64,000 nucleotides of DNA, taken from Pelotomaculum_C sp050950345 (lineage in GTDB: Bacteria; Bacillota; Desulfotomaculia; Desulfotomaculales; Pelotomaculaceae). This document shows positions 25,699-34,474 of the stretch, piece after piece (position 1 is the first letter of the stretch; every line of letters begins with the position of its first letter). The stretch covers positions 62,001-126,000 of the forward strand of contig JBMNHK010000010.1 of the NCBI GenBank assembly GCA_050950345.1, in the 5' to 3' direction. Below the pieces are notes generated by a model, which was given only the letters and a program-made list of their open reading frames with translations, searched no databases and was not told the DNA's origin. The position numbers and the translations under genes are program-made.

Positions 25699-26334
25699 TT
25701 GTTTGTTCGTGATGTTATGCTAAAGTCTCCCGTAACAGTGGACATAGATAATTCAGTAGCTCAGGTGCTGAAAGTAATGGAAAAGGAAAAAATAAGGGCG
25801 TTGCCTGTGGTGTCTGGCCACAAGCTGGTGGGTGTTGTGACAGAAAAACAGATTCTTAAAGTTGCACCCTCATCGTTCAGTTCCCTTGATGCCTTCGAAA
25901 CCCGTTATTTTTTTGAGCAGATGAAGGTTGCTGAGGTAATGCACAGGTTTCCTCTTACTTTAACACCGGACACCACTATTGAAGAGGCTGCAGTATATTT
26001 AAGAGAGCACAGATTGGGCAGTGTGCCGGTAGTGGATGGGGAGCGTTTGGCTGGCATTATCACCATTACCAACATATTTGATGGTATGGTCGAGACTAGG
26101 GAATACGATCTGAAAGGAACGATCCTTATTATGGAGGCGCATGCTCGCCAGAATCTCCTTGCTGATATTTACAATATGCTGGATGTTTCCAGAGTACAGG
26201 TCAAAGAGACAATTATTCATGTAAAGGAAGACAAAAAGGCAAAAATAAAGTTGCGTCTAACTACAAATATTGGCCGTCAAGTTGTGGATGCTCTGGAAAG
26301 CTTGGGTCTCAAGGTTACTTTTAAAAAGCAATGA
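25699..26334 (+). CDS. CBS-domain pair protein (AcuB-like)
   Basis: A 211-residue protein with two CBS domains (about 1-58: DVMLKSPVTVD ... VTEKQILK; about 74-130: EVMHRFPLTLTPDTTIEEA ... ITITNIFDGMV) and a C-terminal ACT-like stretch (about 140-211). CBS pairs bind adenine nucleotides and tune partner proteins. It starts at TTG 15 bp after the phosphatase with GGAGGTGG upstream, so it belongs to the same transcript and may read energy charge for the H2-sensing module (inference). Confidence 0.8.
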   Translation: MFVRDVMLKSPVTVDIDNSVAQVLKVMEKEKIRALPVVSGHKLVGVVTEKQILKVAPSSFSSLDAFETRYFFEQMKVAEVMHRFPLTLTPDTTIEEAAVYLREHRLGSVPVVDGERLAGIITITNIFDGMVETREYDLKGTILIMEAHARQNLLADIYNMLDVSRVQVKETIIHVKEDKKAKIKLRLTTNIGRQVVDALESLGLKVTFKKQ

Positions 26335-26385
26335 TTATTAGGCCAATAGCCTAATAGTATTAAAATGGTACAAGGAGGATATGAA

Positions 26386-26793
26386 TTGAAAAAAGCAACA
26401 GTAGAATTAAGAGTTAGTTTTGCTGACCTTGACGGCATGAGGGCTGTATACCACACAAATCATATCAAATGGTTTGATCTTGCCCGTACAAAACTTCTGC
26501 GTGAAGCAGGGTTTGAGATGCAGAAGTGGGAAGCTTCCGGGATCCTTTTGCCTTTAGTAGTATGTCATTGCGAGTACAAGGCCTCAACCGTATTTGATGA
26601 TCTCCTGGAAATCACTGCAGCTGTTGAAGAGGTGAAGGGTAAAGTAATTACGATTACTTATGACATAATAAACAAGGAGTCAGGTAAGCAAATTGCCAAC
26701 GGTTTCACCAAGCAAGTAACCTGTGATGAAAATTCCAGGCCATTTGTTTTAGAAGAAAGGTATCCTGAACTGTATATAAATTTGACTGAATAA
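26386..26793 (+). CDS. Acyl-CoA thioesterase, 4HBT/YbgC-type
   Basis: A 135-residue hotdog-fold protein. The family motif is present as FADLDGMRAVYHTNHIKWFDLART with the catalytic Asp region shifted as in 4-hydroxybenzoyl-CoA thioesterase relatives. AAGGAGG lies 6-7 nt before TTG 26386, which I take as start; the ATG at 26365 precedes this site. The substrate is unknown; it lies between the sensor cluster and a CoA-transferase. Confidence 0.8.
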   Translation: MKKATVELRVSFADLDGMRAVYHTNHIKWFDLARTKLLREAGFEMQKWEASGILLPLVVCHCEYKASTVFDDLLEITAAVEEVKGKVITITYDIINKESGKQIANGFTKQVTCDENSRPFVLEERYPELYINLTE

Positions 26794-26864
26794 CATAGAC
26801 CAATACTTAAAGTACAAAATTTTATCCCCATAAAAATGAAATGAGAGATTTAATTTAATCGCAC

Positions 26865-26893
26865 TTGCTTTACATCCAGCATTTAAGTATAAT
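26865..26893 (+). promoter_or_regulatory. Promoter for the first CoA-transferase
   Basis: TTGCTT, a 17-bp spacer and TATAAT. The 220-nt leader that follows holds a TGATAAA/TTATCA hairpin (26964-26988) and an AAAGAGC ... GCTCTTTTTTT pairing (27001-27044) that could act as a leader terminator; no known riboswitch class was recognised there. Confidence 0.55.
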
Positions 26894-27113
26894 TTAGATA
26901 AAGGTTATTAGTTAGTCTACTAACAATAATAGATAAGATCAGAAAAAAATCGCCCTTACATTTATGCCTGATAAATTTTATCAGCATCTTGCAATTATAT
27001 AAAGAGCAAGGCTTTTTATTTTGGCGGTTCCGAGCTCTTTTTTTAAGGCCAACTATGCAATAAAAATATATAAGCATGAGTTGAAAAAATGTAGAAAGGG
27101 GCTACAATGTTTT

Positions 27114-28736
27114 ATGGCAAAACCAAAGATTATCACGGCTAGGGAAGCAGCGTATATGGTTAACGACGGCGACAACATCGCAGTCGCAACGTTTGGCTGC
27201 TCAGGGACACCGGAAGAAATTTTGATGGAAGTTGAAAAGAGGTTTTTGGAAACTGGTCATCCGAAAAACATTGGCTATACCCACGCAGCCGGTGGCGGCG
27301 GCTTTGGAGCTACTAAAGAGAATGGCTTTTGCCGTTGTGAAGACCACCTGGCTCATACCGGTCTGATGACCAGGTGGGTTTGCTCGCACGCTGCTTGCTC
27401 TGATTTCACGACTCAACAACTAATGGATAATAAGATAGCTGGCTGGAACCTGCCACTTGGCACGCTTCTGCAAGTTTACAAGGATCAAGCTAGAGGCATG
27501 AAGGGCACCCTGTCCAGGGTCGGTCTTGGCACCTTTGTCGACCCTCGCATTGACGGTGGATGCGTCAATCAGTTAGCTAAAGATAGCGAGGAACAATTTG
27601 TTGAGTATATCCCTGATTTCAGGGGAGAGGAAATGCTGTTCTTCAAAGGCATGGATCTCAATATCGCTTGGATGAGAGGCACCAAAGCTGACAAAAACGG
27701 CAACATATCCACCGATAGAGAACCTTACAACCTGGAGATGTTGACAATTGCCCAGGCTGTCAGGGCCAACGGCGGAAAGGTTTTTGTCCAGGTGGAAGAA
27801 ATCGTGGAAACCGGAACTATCCATCCCAAGATGGTTAAGGTGCCCGGTATCTATGTAGACTATATTGTTGTTGAGACCCAGCCTGAAAGACGTATCAGCA
27901 CAGTAGGCGGAAAATATAATCCTGCATTCACAGGCGAAGCCAAGGTTGACGTTTCCTCTGGAGCAGATCCAATTCCCTTCGACGGCGTTAAAGTCGCTCT
28001 AAGAAGGGTAGCTATGGAAGTGCCTCTAGGTGCAAAAGCCAACTTTGGTCTTGGTATGCCCCAGATGGTCGGCAGTATCTTGGCGGAAGAAGGGCTCAGT
28101 GATTCGCTTACTCTTATTTCAGAATCAGGCGCGATTGGCGGAGTACCTGCAGCAGGCATCAACTTTGGCGCTCACTACAATGTTGAGTCTCTAAGCGACC
28201 AGGGCGATCACTTCAATTTCTTTGATGGTGGCGGATTAGAGTTCGGTGCTTTCGGTATGGGTGAAGTAGACCGGAATGGTGACTTGAACACGAGCCTCAT
28301 CAGCGGTACCATCAAGGGTGTGGGCGGTTTCATGAATATTGCCGCTAACGCCAAGTTAGCTGTATTTATAGGTACATTTACAGCAGGCGGTATTAAAACT
28401 CATATTGAAGATGGCAAGTTGGTCATTGACCAAGAAGGTAAGTACAAGAAATTCGTTAAAGAAATCCCGCAAAGCTCCTTCAGCTTGAGGCAAGCTGCAA
28501 TTGATGGCCACAAAATCCTATATGTAACTGAGAGAGCCGTATTTGAAGGTACTGCTGATGGGCTGAAGTTAATCGAAATAGCCCCTGGCATCGATCTACA
28601 GACACAGGTATTAGATATGATGGAATTCATGCCAATTATTCCTGACGGCGGCCCGAAATTGATGCATCCCGGGTTGTTCCAGGAAAAATGGGGCGGCTTG
28701 AAGGCTTATTTAGAAGCCAAAGGTGCTAATGTATAG
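27114..28736 (+). CDS. Type I acyl-CoA:acetate/3-ketoacid CoA-transferase
   Basis: A single-chain (fused alpha-beta) CoA-transferase of 540 residues that moves CoA between carboxylic acids by a glutamyl-CoA thioester. The nucleophile is expected at Glu337 in ISESGAIGG; glycine-rich GGGGFG and GGVGGF-like loops flank it. Relatives include propionate CoA-transferase; the real acyl substrate is unknown. ATG 27114 fits the conserved start MAKPKIITAREAA and has AGAAAGGGG about 10 nt upstream. A paralogue lies at 45669. Confidence 0.88.
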   Translation: MAKPKIITAREAAYMVNDGDNIAVATFGCSGTPEEILMEVEKRFLETGHPKNIGYTHAAGGGGFGATKENGFCRCEDHLAHTGLMTRWVCSHAACSDFTTQQLMDNKIAGWNLPLGTLLQVYKDQARGMKGTLSRVGLGTFVDPRIDGGCVNQLAKDSEEQFVEYIPDFRGEEMLFFKGMDLNIAWMRGTKADKNGNISTDREPYNLEMLTIAQAVRANGGKVFVQVEEIVETGTIHPKMVKVPGIYVDYIVVETQPERRISTVGGKYNPAFTGEAKVDVSSGADPIPFDGVKVALRRVAMEVPLGAKANFGLGMPQMVGSILAEEGLSDSLTLISESGAIGGVPAAGINFGAHYNVESLSDQGDHFNFFDGGGLEFGAFGMGEVDRNGDLNTSLISGTIKGVGGFMNIAANAKLAVFIGTFTAGGIKTHIEDGKLVIDQEGKYKKFVKEIPQSSFSLRQAAIDGHKILYVTERAVFEGTADGLKLIEIAPGIDLQTQVLDMMEFMPIIPDGGPKLMHPGLFQEKWGGLKAYLEAKGANV

Positions 28737-28768
28737 AGGATATGGTTTTCATAATTTAAGATAGTTTT

Positions 28769-28805
28769 GCAAAAGGGTAGCTCTAGCCAAGAGCTACCCT
28801 TTTGC
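28769..28805 (+). terminator. Hairpin after the CoA-transferase
   Basis: A perfect 15-bp stem, GCAAAAGGGTAGCTC with its complement, and a 7-nt loop. The T-run lies inside the stem's 3' arm rather than after it. Confidence 0.65.
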
Positions 28806-28945
28806 AATAATAAAAACAATAAACAATAGCTACCTTTTTCTGGTTGAGAAGCATGGGAGTATTTTACCCGACAAGTGTCGATCTATACTGCATAGCAACT
28901 GCCGGTTTAGGTCATGATAAATTTAAAAAATTAGGAGGGATTAAT

Positions 28946-29161
28946 TTGGCCAAACCGGATAATCGAGCTGACAATGAAGTGCACCTGCAACAGCACATCG
29001 ACCACACAATCGCCAATTTGCGCGAAGCAGAGGATTACCTGGATGAACATGCAGAGGAGCTGGCGCCTGATGAAATTCAAAGAATTAAAGCCAAAAATAA
29101 ACGGCGCAAAGAAAGCATTAGGAATTTCATAGCTGAAAAGAAGGATGAAGCACAAGAGTAG
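28946..29161 (+). CDS. tlp: Small acid-soluble spore protein Tlp
   Basis: A 71-residue, highly charged protein. It begins AKPDNRADNEVHLQQHI and contains ANLREAEDYL and KNKRRKESIRNFIAEKKDEA, matching the Tlp family that accumulates in the forespore. TTG 28946 follows GGAGGG by 6 nt; the longer frame from 28844 lacks a site and would add residues unlike Tlp. Shows the organism forms endospores. Confidence 0.88.
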   Translation: MAKPDNRADNEVHLQQHIDHTIANLREAEDYLDEHAEELAPDEIQRIKAKNKRRKESIRNFIAEKKDEAQE

Positions 29162-29214
29162 AAAATAATAAAAGACCAGGCAATATTTAAAGATTTAGTT
29201 GTATTGAACAGGGT

Positions 29215-29241
29215 CACCTCGGACATCTTAAATCCGAGGTG
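29215..29241 (+). promoter_or_regulatory. Hairpin that hides the pflB ribosome site
   Basis: CACCTCGGA (29215-29223) and TCCGAGGTG (29233-29241) are perfectly complementary; the second arm holds the pflB Shine-Dalgarno GAGGTG, 8 nt before ATG. Folded RNA would block initiation. It could also be a protein operator. Confidence 0.6.
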
Positions 29242-29249
29242 AGTTTATT

Positions 29250-31508
29250 ATGTCAATGGTTATGGAACAAAGATGCTACCGTAATTTCAATGGAGAGAGC
29301 TGGAAAGGAAATATCGACGTACAGGATTTCATTCACCACAATGTCAGCCCTTATACCGGAGATGCTTCCTTTCTGGCTGGACCCAGCGCCCGTACCCGGG
29401 CCCTCTGGGAGAAGTGCCGCAATCTGCTGACGGAGGAGTCAAAAAGAGGCGGGGTCTACGCCATAGCCAACCGCCAGATTACAGGTATTACCGCTTTCCA
29501 GCCCGGTTATATCGACCGGGATGCAGAAATAATCGTTGGTCTGCAGACTGACGAACCCTTGAAAAGGGCAGTCAATCCTTTCGGGGGGATCCGCATGGCA
29601 GTAAAGGCCTGTCAGCAGTATGGCGCTGAACTTGACCCCAAGATCGTCAAAATTTTTACTACGTACCGGACCACACATAATGAGGGAGTTTTCCGCGTAT
29701 ACACTGATGAAATTAAGAAACTGCGCCATCATGGCATAATTACCGGGCTTCCGGATGCCTATGGCCGGGGCCGTGTCATGGGGGATTACCGGCGGGTCCC
29801 CCTGTACGGGGTGGATCGGCTTATCGCAGCCAAAGAGCAGGATTTAAAAGCCCCCGATCTTCTGGCAATCACTGATGAGGAGACCATCAGGCTACGTGAG
29901 GAGGTGCGGCAGCAGATCCGGGCTTTGCAAGAGTTGAAGGAAATGGCTGCGTCTTACGGCTACGATATTGGTCGTCCGGCGGAGAACGGCCGGGAAGCGG
30001 TGCAGTGGCTCTATTTTGCTTATCTGGCGGCTATCAAGGGACAGAACGGGGCGGCCATGTCCCTGGGCCGGGTGAGTACCTTCCTGGATATCTACCTGGA
30101 GCGGGATCTGGCGGAAGGGACGCTGGACGAGTCAGGCGCTCAGGAGATTATTGATGATTTCGTGATTAAACTGCGCCTGACCCGGCAGTTGCGGACCAAG
30201 GAATATTACGAACTCTTTGCCGGAGACCCCAACTGGGTTACTGAATCGGTCGGCGGGATGGCTACCGACGGCCGCACCCTGGTGACCAAAACTTCCTTCC
30301 GGATGCTGCAGACCCTTTACAATATGGGCTCTGCTCCGGAACCAAATCTGACGGTGCTATGGTCTAAAGAGCTGCCCCGGGGGTTTAAGGAGTTTTGCGC
30401 CAAATTGTCTGCTGATACCTGTTCCCTGCAGTATGAGAACGATGATCTCATGCGTCCCATCTTTGGGAGCGATTACGGCATCGCCTGTTGTGTCTCGGCC
30501 ATGCGACTCGGGAAGCAAACTCAATACTTCGGGGCCAGGTCCAATCTGGCCAAGTGCCTGCTTTTGACTTTAAACGGCGGCAGGGAGGAGTTCAGCGGAG
30601 AGAAAATAGCCCCCGAAGTGTTCCAGGCAAAGGAAGGACCTCTGGATTTTCAGGAAGTCTGGCCGGCCTTTCAAAAGATGGCGTCCTGGCTGGCGCAAAG
30701 GTATGTGGCCACTATGAACACCATCCACTATATGCATGACCGGTATTTCTACGAGGAACTGGAGATGGCCCTCATGGATACCCGGGTTGACCGCCTCATG
30801 GCCTTCGGCCTAGCGGGACTGTCGGTAGTGGCGGACTCGCTCAGTGCTATAAAATACGCGCAAGTTGAGCCGGTTTTCGATAACAGGGGTATAATTACTG
30901 ATTTTCGTATTACCGGTGATTACCCGAAATACGGAAATAATGACAACAGGGTCGATGACCTGGCTGTGGAGGTAGTCAAACTTTTTGACAGCGAATTGAA
31001 AAAAAACCGGACCTACAGAGGTGCCAGGCACACCCTCTCCATCCTAACCATTACCAGCAATGTGGTTTACGGCAAGAAGACCGGAAGCACTCCGGACGGC
31101 CGCAAGAGCGGCGTGCCCTTTGCTCCCGGCGCCAACCCCATGCATGGGCGGGATACCAAAGGGGCGGTGGCCGCTCTCAGTTCAGTAGCCAAAATTCCCT
31201 ATGATCATGCAATGGACGGCATTTCCTATACTTTCTCCATCACCCCGGGGGCGCTTGGTAGAACGCCGGAAGACCAGGTCAATAATCTTATAGCGCTGTT
31301 GGACGGCTACTTCATGAAAGGCGGGCACCATTTAAACATCAACGTTTTAGACCGTGAACTCCTGCTGGACGCTATGGAGCACCCGGAAAAATACCCCCAG
31401 CTCACCGTCAGGGTTTCAGGCTACGCTGTGAATTTCGTTAAGTTGACCAGGGAGCAGCAGGAGGAGATTGTCAGCCGCACCGTTTTCGCTAGAGGGATTG
31501 AGCTATGA
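29250..31508 (+). CDS. pflB: Formate C-acetyltransferase (pyruvate formate-lyase)
   Basis: Glycyl-radical enzyme that splits pyruvate with CoA into acetyl-CoA and formate. The 752-residue protein has the active-site pair C413-C414 (YGIACCVSAM), which separates PFL from diol or glycerol dehydratases, and the radical-bearing G724 in RVSGYAVNF. ATG 29250 lies after GAGGTGAG. The stop overlaps the activase start (ATGA). Oxygen-sensitive and cytoplasmic. The formate made could be exported or fed to a partner organism. Confidence 0.95.
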   Translation: MSMVMEQRCYRNFNGESWKGNIDVQDFIHHNVSPYTGDASFLAGPSARTRALWEKCRNLLTEESKRGGVYAIANRQITGITAFQPGYIDRDAEIIVGLQTDEPLKRAVNPFGGIRMAVKACQQYGAELDPKIVKIFTTYRTTHNEGVFRVYTDEIKKLRHHGIITGLPDAYGRGRVMGDYRRVPLYGVDRLIAAKEQDLKAPDLLAITDEETIRLREEVRQQIRALQELKEMAASYGYDIGRPAENGREAVQWLYFAYLAAIKGQNGAAMSLGRVSTFLDIYLERDLAEGTLDESGAQEIIDDFVIKLRLTRQLRTKEYYELFAGDPNWVTESVGGMATDGRTLVTKTSFRMLQTLYNMGSAPEPNLTVLWSKELPRGFKEFCAKLSADTCSLQYENDDLMRPIFGSDYGIACCVSAMRLGKQTQYFGARSNLAKCLLLTLNGGREEFSGEKIAPEVFQAKEGPLDFQEVWPAFQKMASWLAQRYVATMNTIHYMHDRYFYEELEMALMDTRVDRLMAFGLAGLSVVADSLSAIKYAQVEPVFDNRGIITDFRITGDYPKYGNNDNRVDDLAVEVVKLFDSELKKNRTYRGARHTLSILTITSNVVYGKKTGSTPDGRKSGVPFAPGANPMHGRDTKGAVAALSSVAKIPYDHAMDGISYTFSITPGALGRTPEDQVNNLIALLDGYFMKGGHHLNINVLDRELLLDAMEHPEKYPQLTVRVSGYAVNFVKLTREQQEEIVSRTVFARGIEL

Positions 31509-32314
31509 TTGGCTACATACATTCAGTTGAAACTATGGGTACCGTAGATAACGGCGGGATCCGTTTTGTATTGTTCCTGCAGGGTTGTCGCCTGCGCTGC
31601 ACCTTTTGCCATAATCCGGACACCTGGCTGGCCAGTGGCAAATCAGTAACGGTAGCAGAGATTATCGACCAGCTTAAAAATTACAAAATTTTTTTTGAAT
31701 TATCCGGCGGGGGGCTGACCGTTTCCGGTGGTGAGCCCCTCCTGCAAAGCAGTTTCGTCAAGGAATTGTTTGTCGAGGCCGGCAAGCTGGGCATACACCG
31801 GGCGCTTGATACTGCGGGGTACTGTAAACGGGGTAATTTACAGGAAGTTTTGCCTTATACGGACCTGGTGATCTTTTCTTTAAAAGTAGTAGATCCGGAG
31901 AAACACCGCCGGCTGACCGAAAGGGAAAATGTCGATATCATCAAAAACTTAAGGCTGACTGCCGAAAGCCAGGTGCAATTGGTAGTCTGTTATGTTTTGA
32001 TTCCCGGCATCAACGACTCACCTGAGGATGTCCGAGATCTGGCGGATTTGGTCAAATCCCTGAACAGAAAAGTTCCGGTGGATGTCCTGGCCTACAGCAA
32101 GCTGGGTGCTGACAAATGGGTAGAAATGGGGCTTTCTGACCCTTTGGCCGGGGTTGCCCCGGCAACGCAAGAGCAGGTGGAACGTTTTCAGGCGAGGCTT
32201 GGCGAGATGGGTGTAGACCTGTATCATGCTCAACACAAGCGTAAAAATACTTTTAGCAGTAGCCTGGAGAATAGTGGAACCGGGGAGAATTCTTTGTCTT
32301 CTCTTTCTCAGTAG
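31505..32314 (+). CDS. pflA: Pyruvate formate-lyase-activating enzyme
   Basis: Radical SAM protein that abstracts hydrogen from the PFL glycine. The cluster motif C28-x3-C32-x2-C35 (CRLRCTFC) is followed by the SAM-binding SGGEPL. At 269 residues it is about 20 longer than E. coli PflA, with a serine-rich tail (SSSLENSGTGENSLSSLSQ). Coupled to pflB by a 4-nt overlap. Confidence 0.95.
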   Translation: MIGYIHSVETMGTVDNGGIRFVLFLQGCRLRCTFCHNPDTWLASGKSVTVAEIIDQLKNYKIFFELSGGGLTVSGGEPLLQSSFVKELFVEAGKLGIHRALDTAGYCKRGNLQEVLPYTDLVIFSLKVVDPEKHRRLTERENVDIIKNLRLTAESQVQLVVCYVLIPGINDSPEDVRDLADLVKSLNRKVPVDVLAYSKLGADKWVEMGLSDPLAGVAPATQEQVERFQARLGEMGVDLYHAQHKRKNTFSSSLENSGTGENSLSSLSQ

Positions 32315-32626
32315 AACAAACGGTTGGTGTCTATTTAGTGGCGGCCTGCTTAAAGCAAACGACATCCATGCGGCCGCCGCTAATATGCTTTTCTGGCAAG
32401 GATAAGTTCGAAGAAGGCGCAGGGGGCATATGCTTATTAAAGGTTTCACTGGTGCTGTTTTAATTGCAGAAAGGCATTAATTTGGACCTCATCGACAACA
32501 AAACATAGAAAAAAACGCCGGTCTGCGGTCGCAGCAGCGGCTCTCCCGTCAGTAAAAAATACAGCAACCTCGTGTGACCCGGCAGCTGCCCGGCCTGCGG
32601 GTGACCGTTTGGCTCCGAAAACGCTC

Positions 32627-32704
32627 AAAGCCGCTGTAGGGTGATTCCTAAAAGCGGCTTTGTCGACAGTCTGAGGCCTGCCGCCGATTAATCGGAGGCA
32701 GGCC
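32627..32704. terminator. Two strong hairpins in the 420-bp gap between pflA and trpZ
   Basis: AAAGCCGCT/AGCGGCTTT (32627-32661) and GGCCTGCC ... GGCAGGCC (32675-32704, with an inner CCGAT/ATCGG) lie between convergent operons; either could end the trp transporter transcript on the minus strand. The rest of 32315-32734 is GC-richer than its surroundings, with no gene I can support; a 16-codon ORF (MLIKGFTGAVLIAERH, from 32430) has a GGGGG upstream but no other support. Confidence 0.55.
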
Positions 32705-32734
32705 GCTGCAGCACCTTTTTGTATTGGGAGAAAG

Positions 32735-33508
32735 CTAATTTCCGCATTCTATGCTGATCTCGTTGAAGATGTGGAGGACGTCGACCACGGCGGTGGCTTC
32801 CTTTTCGGCGCCGGCTTTTTCCAGTACGATATGGCCTCTGTCCATCATGATGAGCCTGTTGCCGTATTCTACGGCGTAACGCAGGTTGTGGGTTACCATG
32901 ATTGCTGTGAGCTTTTTCTCCCTGATTACCTTATCCGTTAGTTGCATGATGGTTTCCGCAGTCTTGGGGTCCAGGGCGGCGGTGTGCTCGTCCAGTATCA
33001 GAAAATCGATGGGGGTCAGCGTCGCCATTATAAGGGCTACGGCCTGCCTCTGTCCGCCCGAGAGGGCGCCCATTTTTACTTCCAGTTTGTCTTCAAGGCC
33101 CAGCCCCAGCATGGAAAGCTGCTCCCGGTAATAATCCTTCCGGGCTTTGTTAATGCCTTTTTTTAACCCGCTTTTTTTACCCTTATTGTCGGCCAGGGAC
33201 ATATTTTCCAACAGTGTCAGGTTGGGGCAGCTTCCCATGGCGGGATTTTGATAAACCCGGCCTATTTTTTCGTATCTCTTGAATTCCTTCATCCTGGTTA
33301 CGTTTTCGCCGTTAATCAGGACCTCGCCGCCCTCAACGGGAATGCTGCCGCAGATGATGTTGAGAAGGGAGGTCTTGCCGCTGCCGTTGCTGCCCACAAT
33401 GGAGAGAAAATCGCCGTCGGCCACGGTCAGGTTGAACCCATGGAATATGCACATTTCGGTAAAGGTGCCCGGGTTATACACTTTTACGATATTTTTCAAT
33501 TCAAGCAT
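32735..33508 (-). CDS. trpZ: ABC transporter ATP-binding protein, tryptophan type
   Basis: The 257-residue ATPase has Walker A GSNGSGKTS, signature LSGGQRQA, Walker B LILDEHTAALD and the H-loop MVTHN. It follows the permease with an 8-nt overlap. The set binding protein-permease-ATPase matches the TrpXYZ group of uptake systems, and the Trp T-box upstream of the operon supports tryptophan as substrate. Base composition looks GC-richer than flanking genes. Confidence 0.85.
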   Translation of the reverse strand: MLELKNIVKVYNPGTFTEMCIFHGFNLTVADGDFLSIVGSNGSGKTSLLNIICGSIPVEGGEVLINGENVTRMKEFKRYEKIGRVYQNPAMGSCPNLTLLENMSLADNKGKKSGLKKGINKARKDYYREQLSMLGLGLEDKLEVKMGALSGGQRQAVALIMATLTPIDFLILDEHTAALDPKTAETIMQLTDKVIREKKLTAIMVTHNLRYAVEYGNRLIMMDRGHIVLEKAGAEKEATAVVDVLHIFNEISIECGN

Positions 33509-34397
33509 TGGCGGTCACCTCGCTTTTCCGGCGGTTTCCGAGGACGAGTATAATCAAAAACAGCACGGCTGTGACAAGCTTCAGGAGATTTGCCGGCAGC
33601 CCCAGGCTGATGGCCACCTGGATGCAGGCCTTATACAGTATGCTTCCCACCATAACGGCCGTGGTGCCCTTGACAAAGCCCAGGTTTTTAAACAAAGTCG
33701 TGCCTATTATGACTGTTGCCAGCCCGAATACAACCTGGCCCGTTCCCATAGTGCTGGAAAAAGCCCTCTGCTCGTGGCATACAACGGCGCCGGCCAGGGC
33801 CACCAGGGTGTTGGCGATGACCAGGCCGAGAATTTTTACTCTTCCCTTATCCTTTGCAAGGGTGGTGACAAGGGTGCTGTTGTCACCCACTGCCCGAAGG
33901 AGAAGGCCGCTTTGCGTGTTGAAGTAGACGTCCAGAATAAGTTTGAAAACGACGGCCAGTATCAGGCAGACAACCAGTTTGCGGTATATCAAGGGCATTG
34001 AGCCGAACAGGGCCATGGTGGGCGCCGCGGTGAATATGGTGTCCGTCGCTCTATCAATTGCCAGGTTTGAACCGGCAATCTGAAGATTGATTGAAAACAG
34101 GCCCGTCATGGTAATGATGCCGGCCAGCAAATCCCGGACTTGCAGCTTTACGTGTATGAAGCCGGTTACAAGACCCGCCAGGGCTCCCACTGCCATTGCC
34201 ACGGGCAGGGTAAGATAGGGATTTAATCCCATCGTGAGCAAAACCGCTGTTACGGCAGCCCCCAGAGGAAAGCTGCCGTCCACGGTAAGATCGGGAAAAT
34301 CAAGTATTTTGTACGTTATATAGACTCCGTATGAGAGTAAGGCGAATATTAGGCCCTGGGTCAGGGTGCCTACAACCAAGTCCAAGAAACTGTTCAT
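33501..34397 (-). CDS. trpY: ABC transporter permease, tryptophan type
   Basis: A 298-residue membrane protein with eight or more spans, of the branched-chain-like (LivH-related) permease class: DLTVDGSFPLGAAVTAVLL and VGDNSTLVTTLAKDKGRVK are typical of the partners of TrpX-like lipoproteins. It overlaps trpZ by 8 nt and starts 77 bp after trpX. The ATG has CGAGGAC-like purines upstream but no perfect site. Confidence 0.85.
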   Translation of the reverse strand: MNSFLDLVVGTLTQGLIFALLSYGVYITYKILDFPDLTVDGSFPLGAAVTAVLLTMGLNPYLTLPVAMAVGALAGLVTGFIHVKLQVRDLLAGIITMTGLFSINLQIAGSNLAIDRATDTIFTAAPTMALFGSMPLIYRKLVVCLILAVVFKLILDVYFNTQSGLLLRAVGDNSTLVTTLAKDKGRVKILGLVIANTLVALAGAVVCHEQRAFSSTMGTGQVVFGLATVIIGTTLFKNLGFVKGTTAVMVGSILYKACIQVAISLGLPANLLKLVTAVLFLIILVLGNRRKSEVTANA

Positions 34398-34474
34398 TTA
34401 AAGTCCTCGTTTCATGCTGGGAGTGGGAGAGGGCGGCAAAGGCGCTTTGAGCCTTTGCGCACCCTCTCGGATGA

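Noticed and set aside
28844..28945. Longer N-terminus for Tlp
   Set aside because: The added 34 residues lack a ribosome site and do not resemble Tlp; GGAGGG before TTG 28946 fits the family start.
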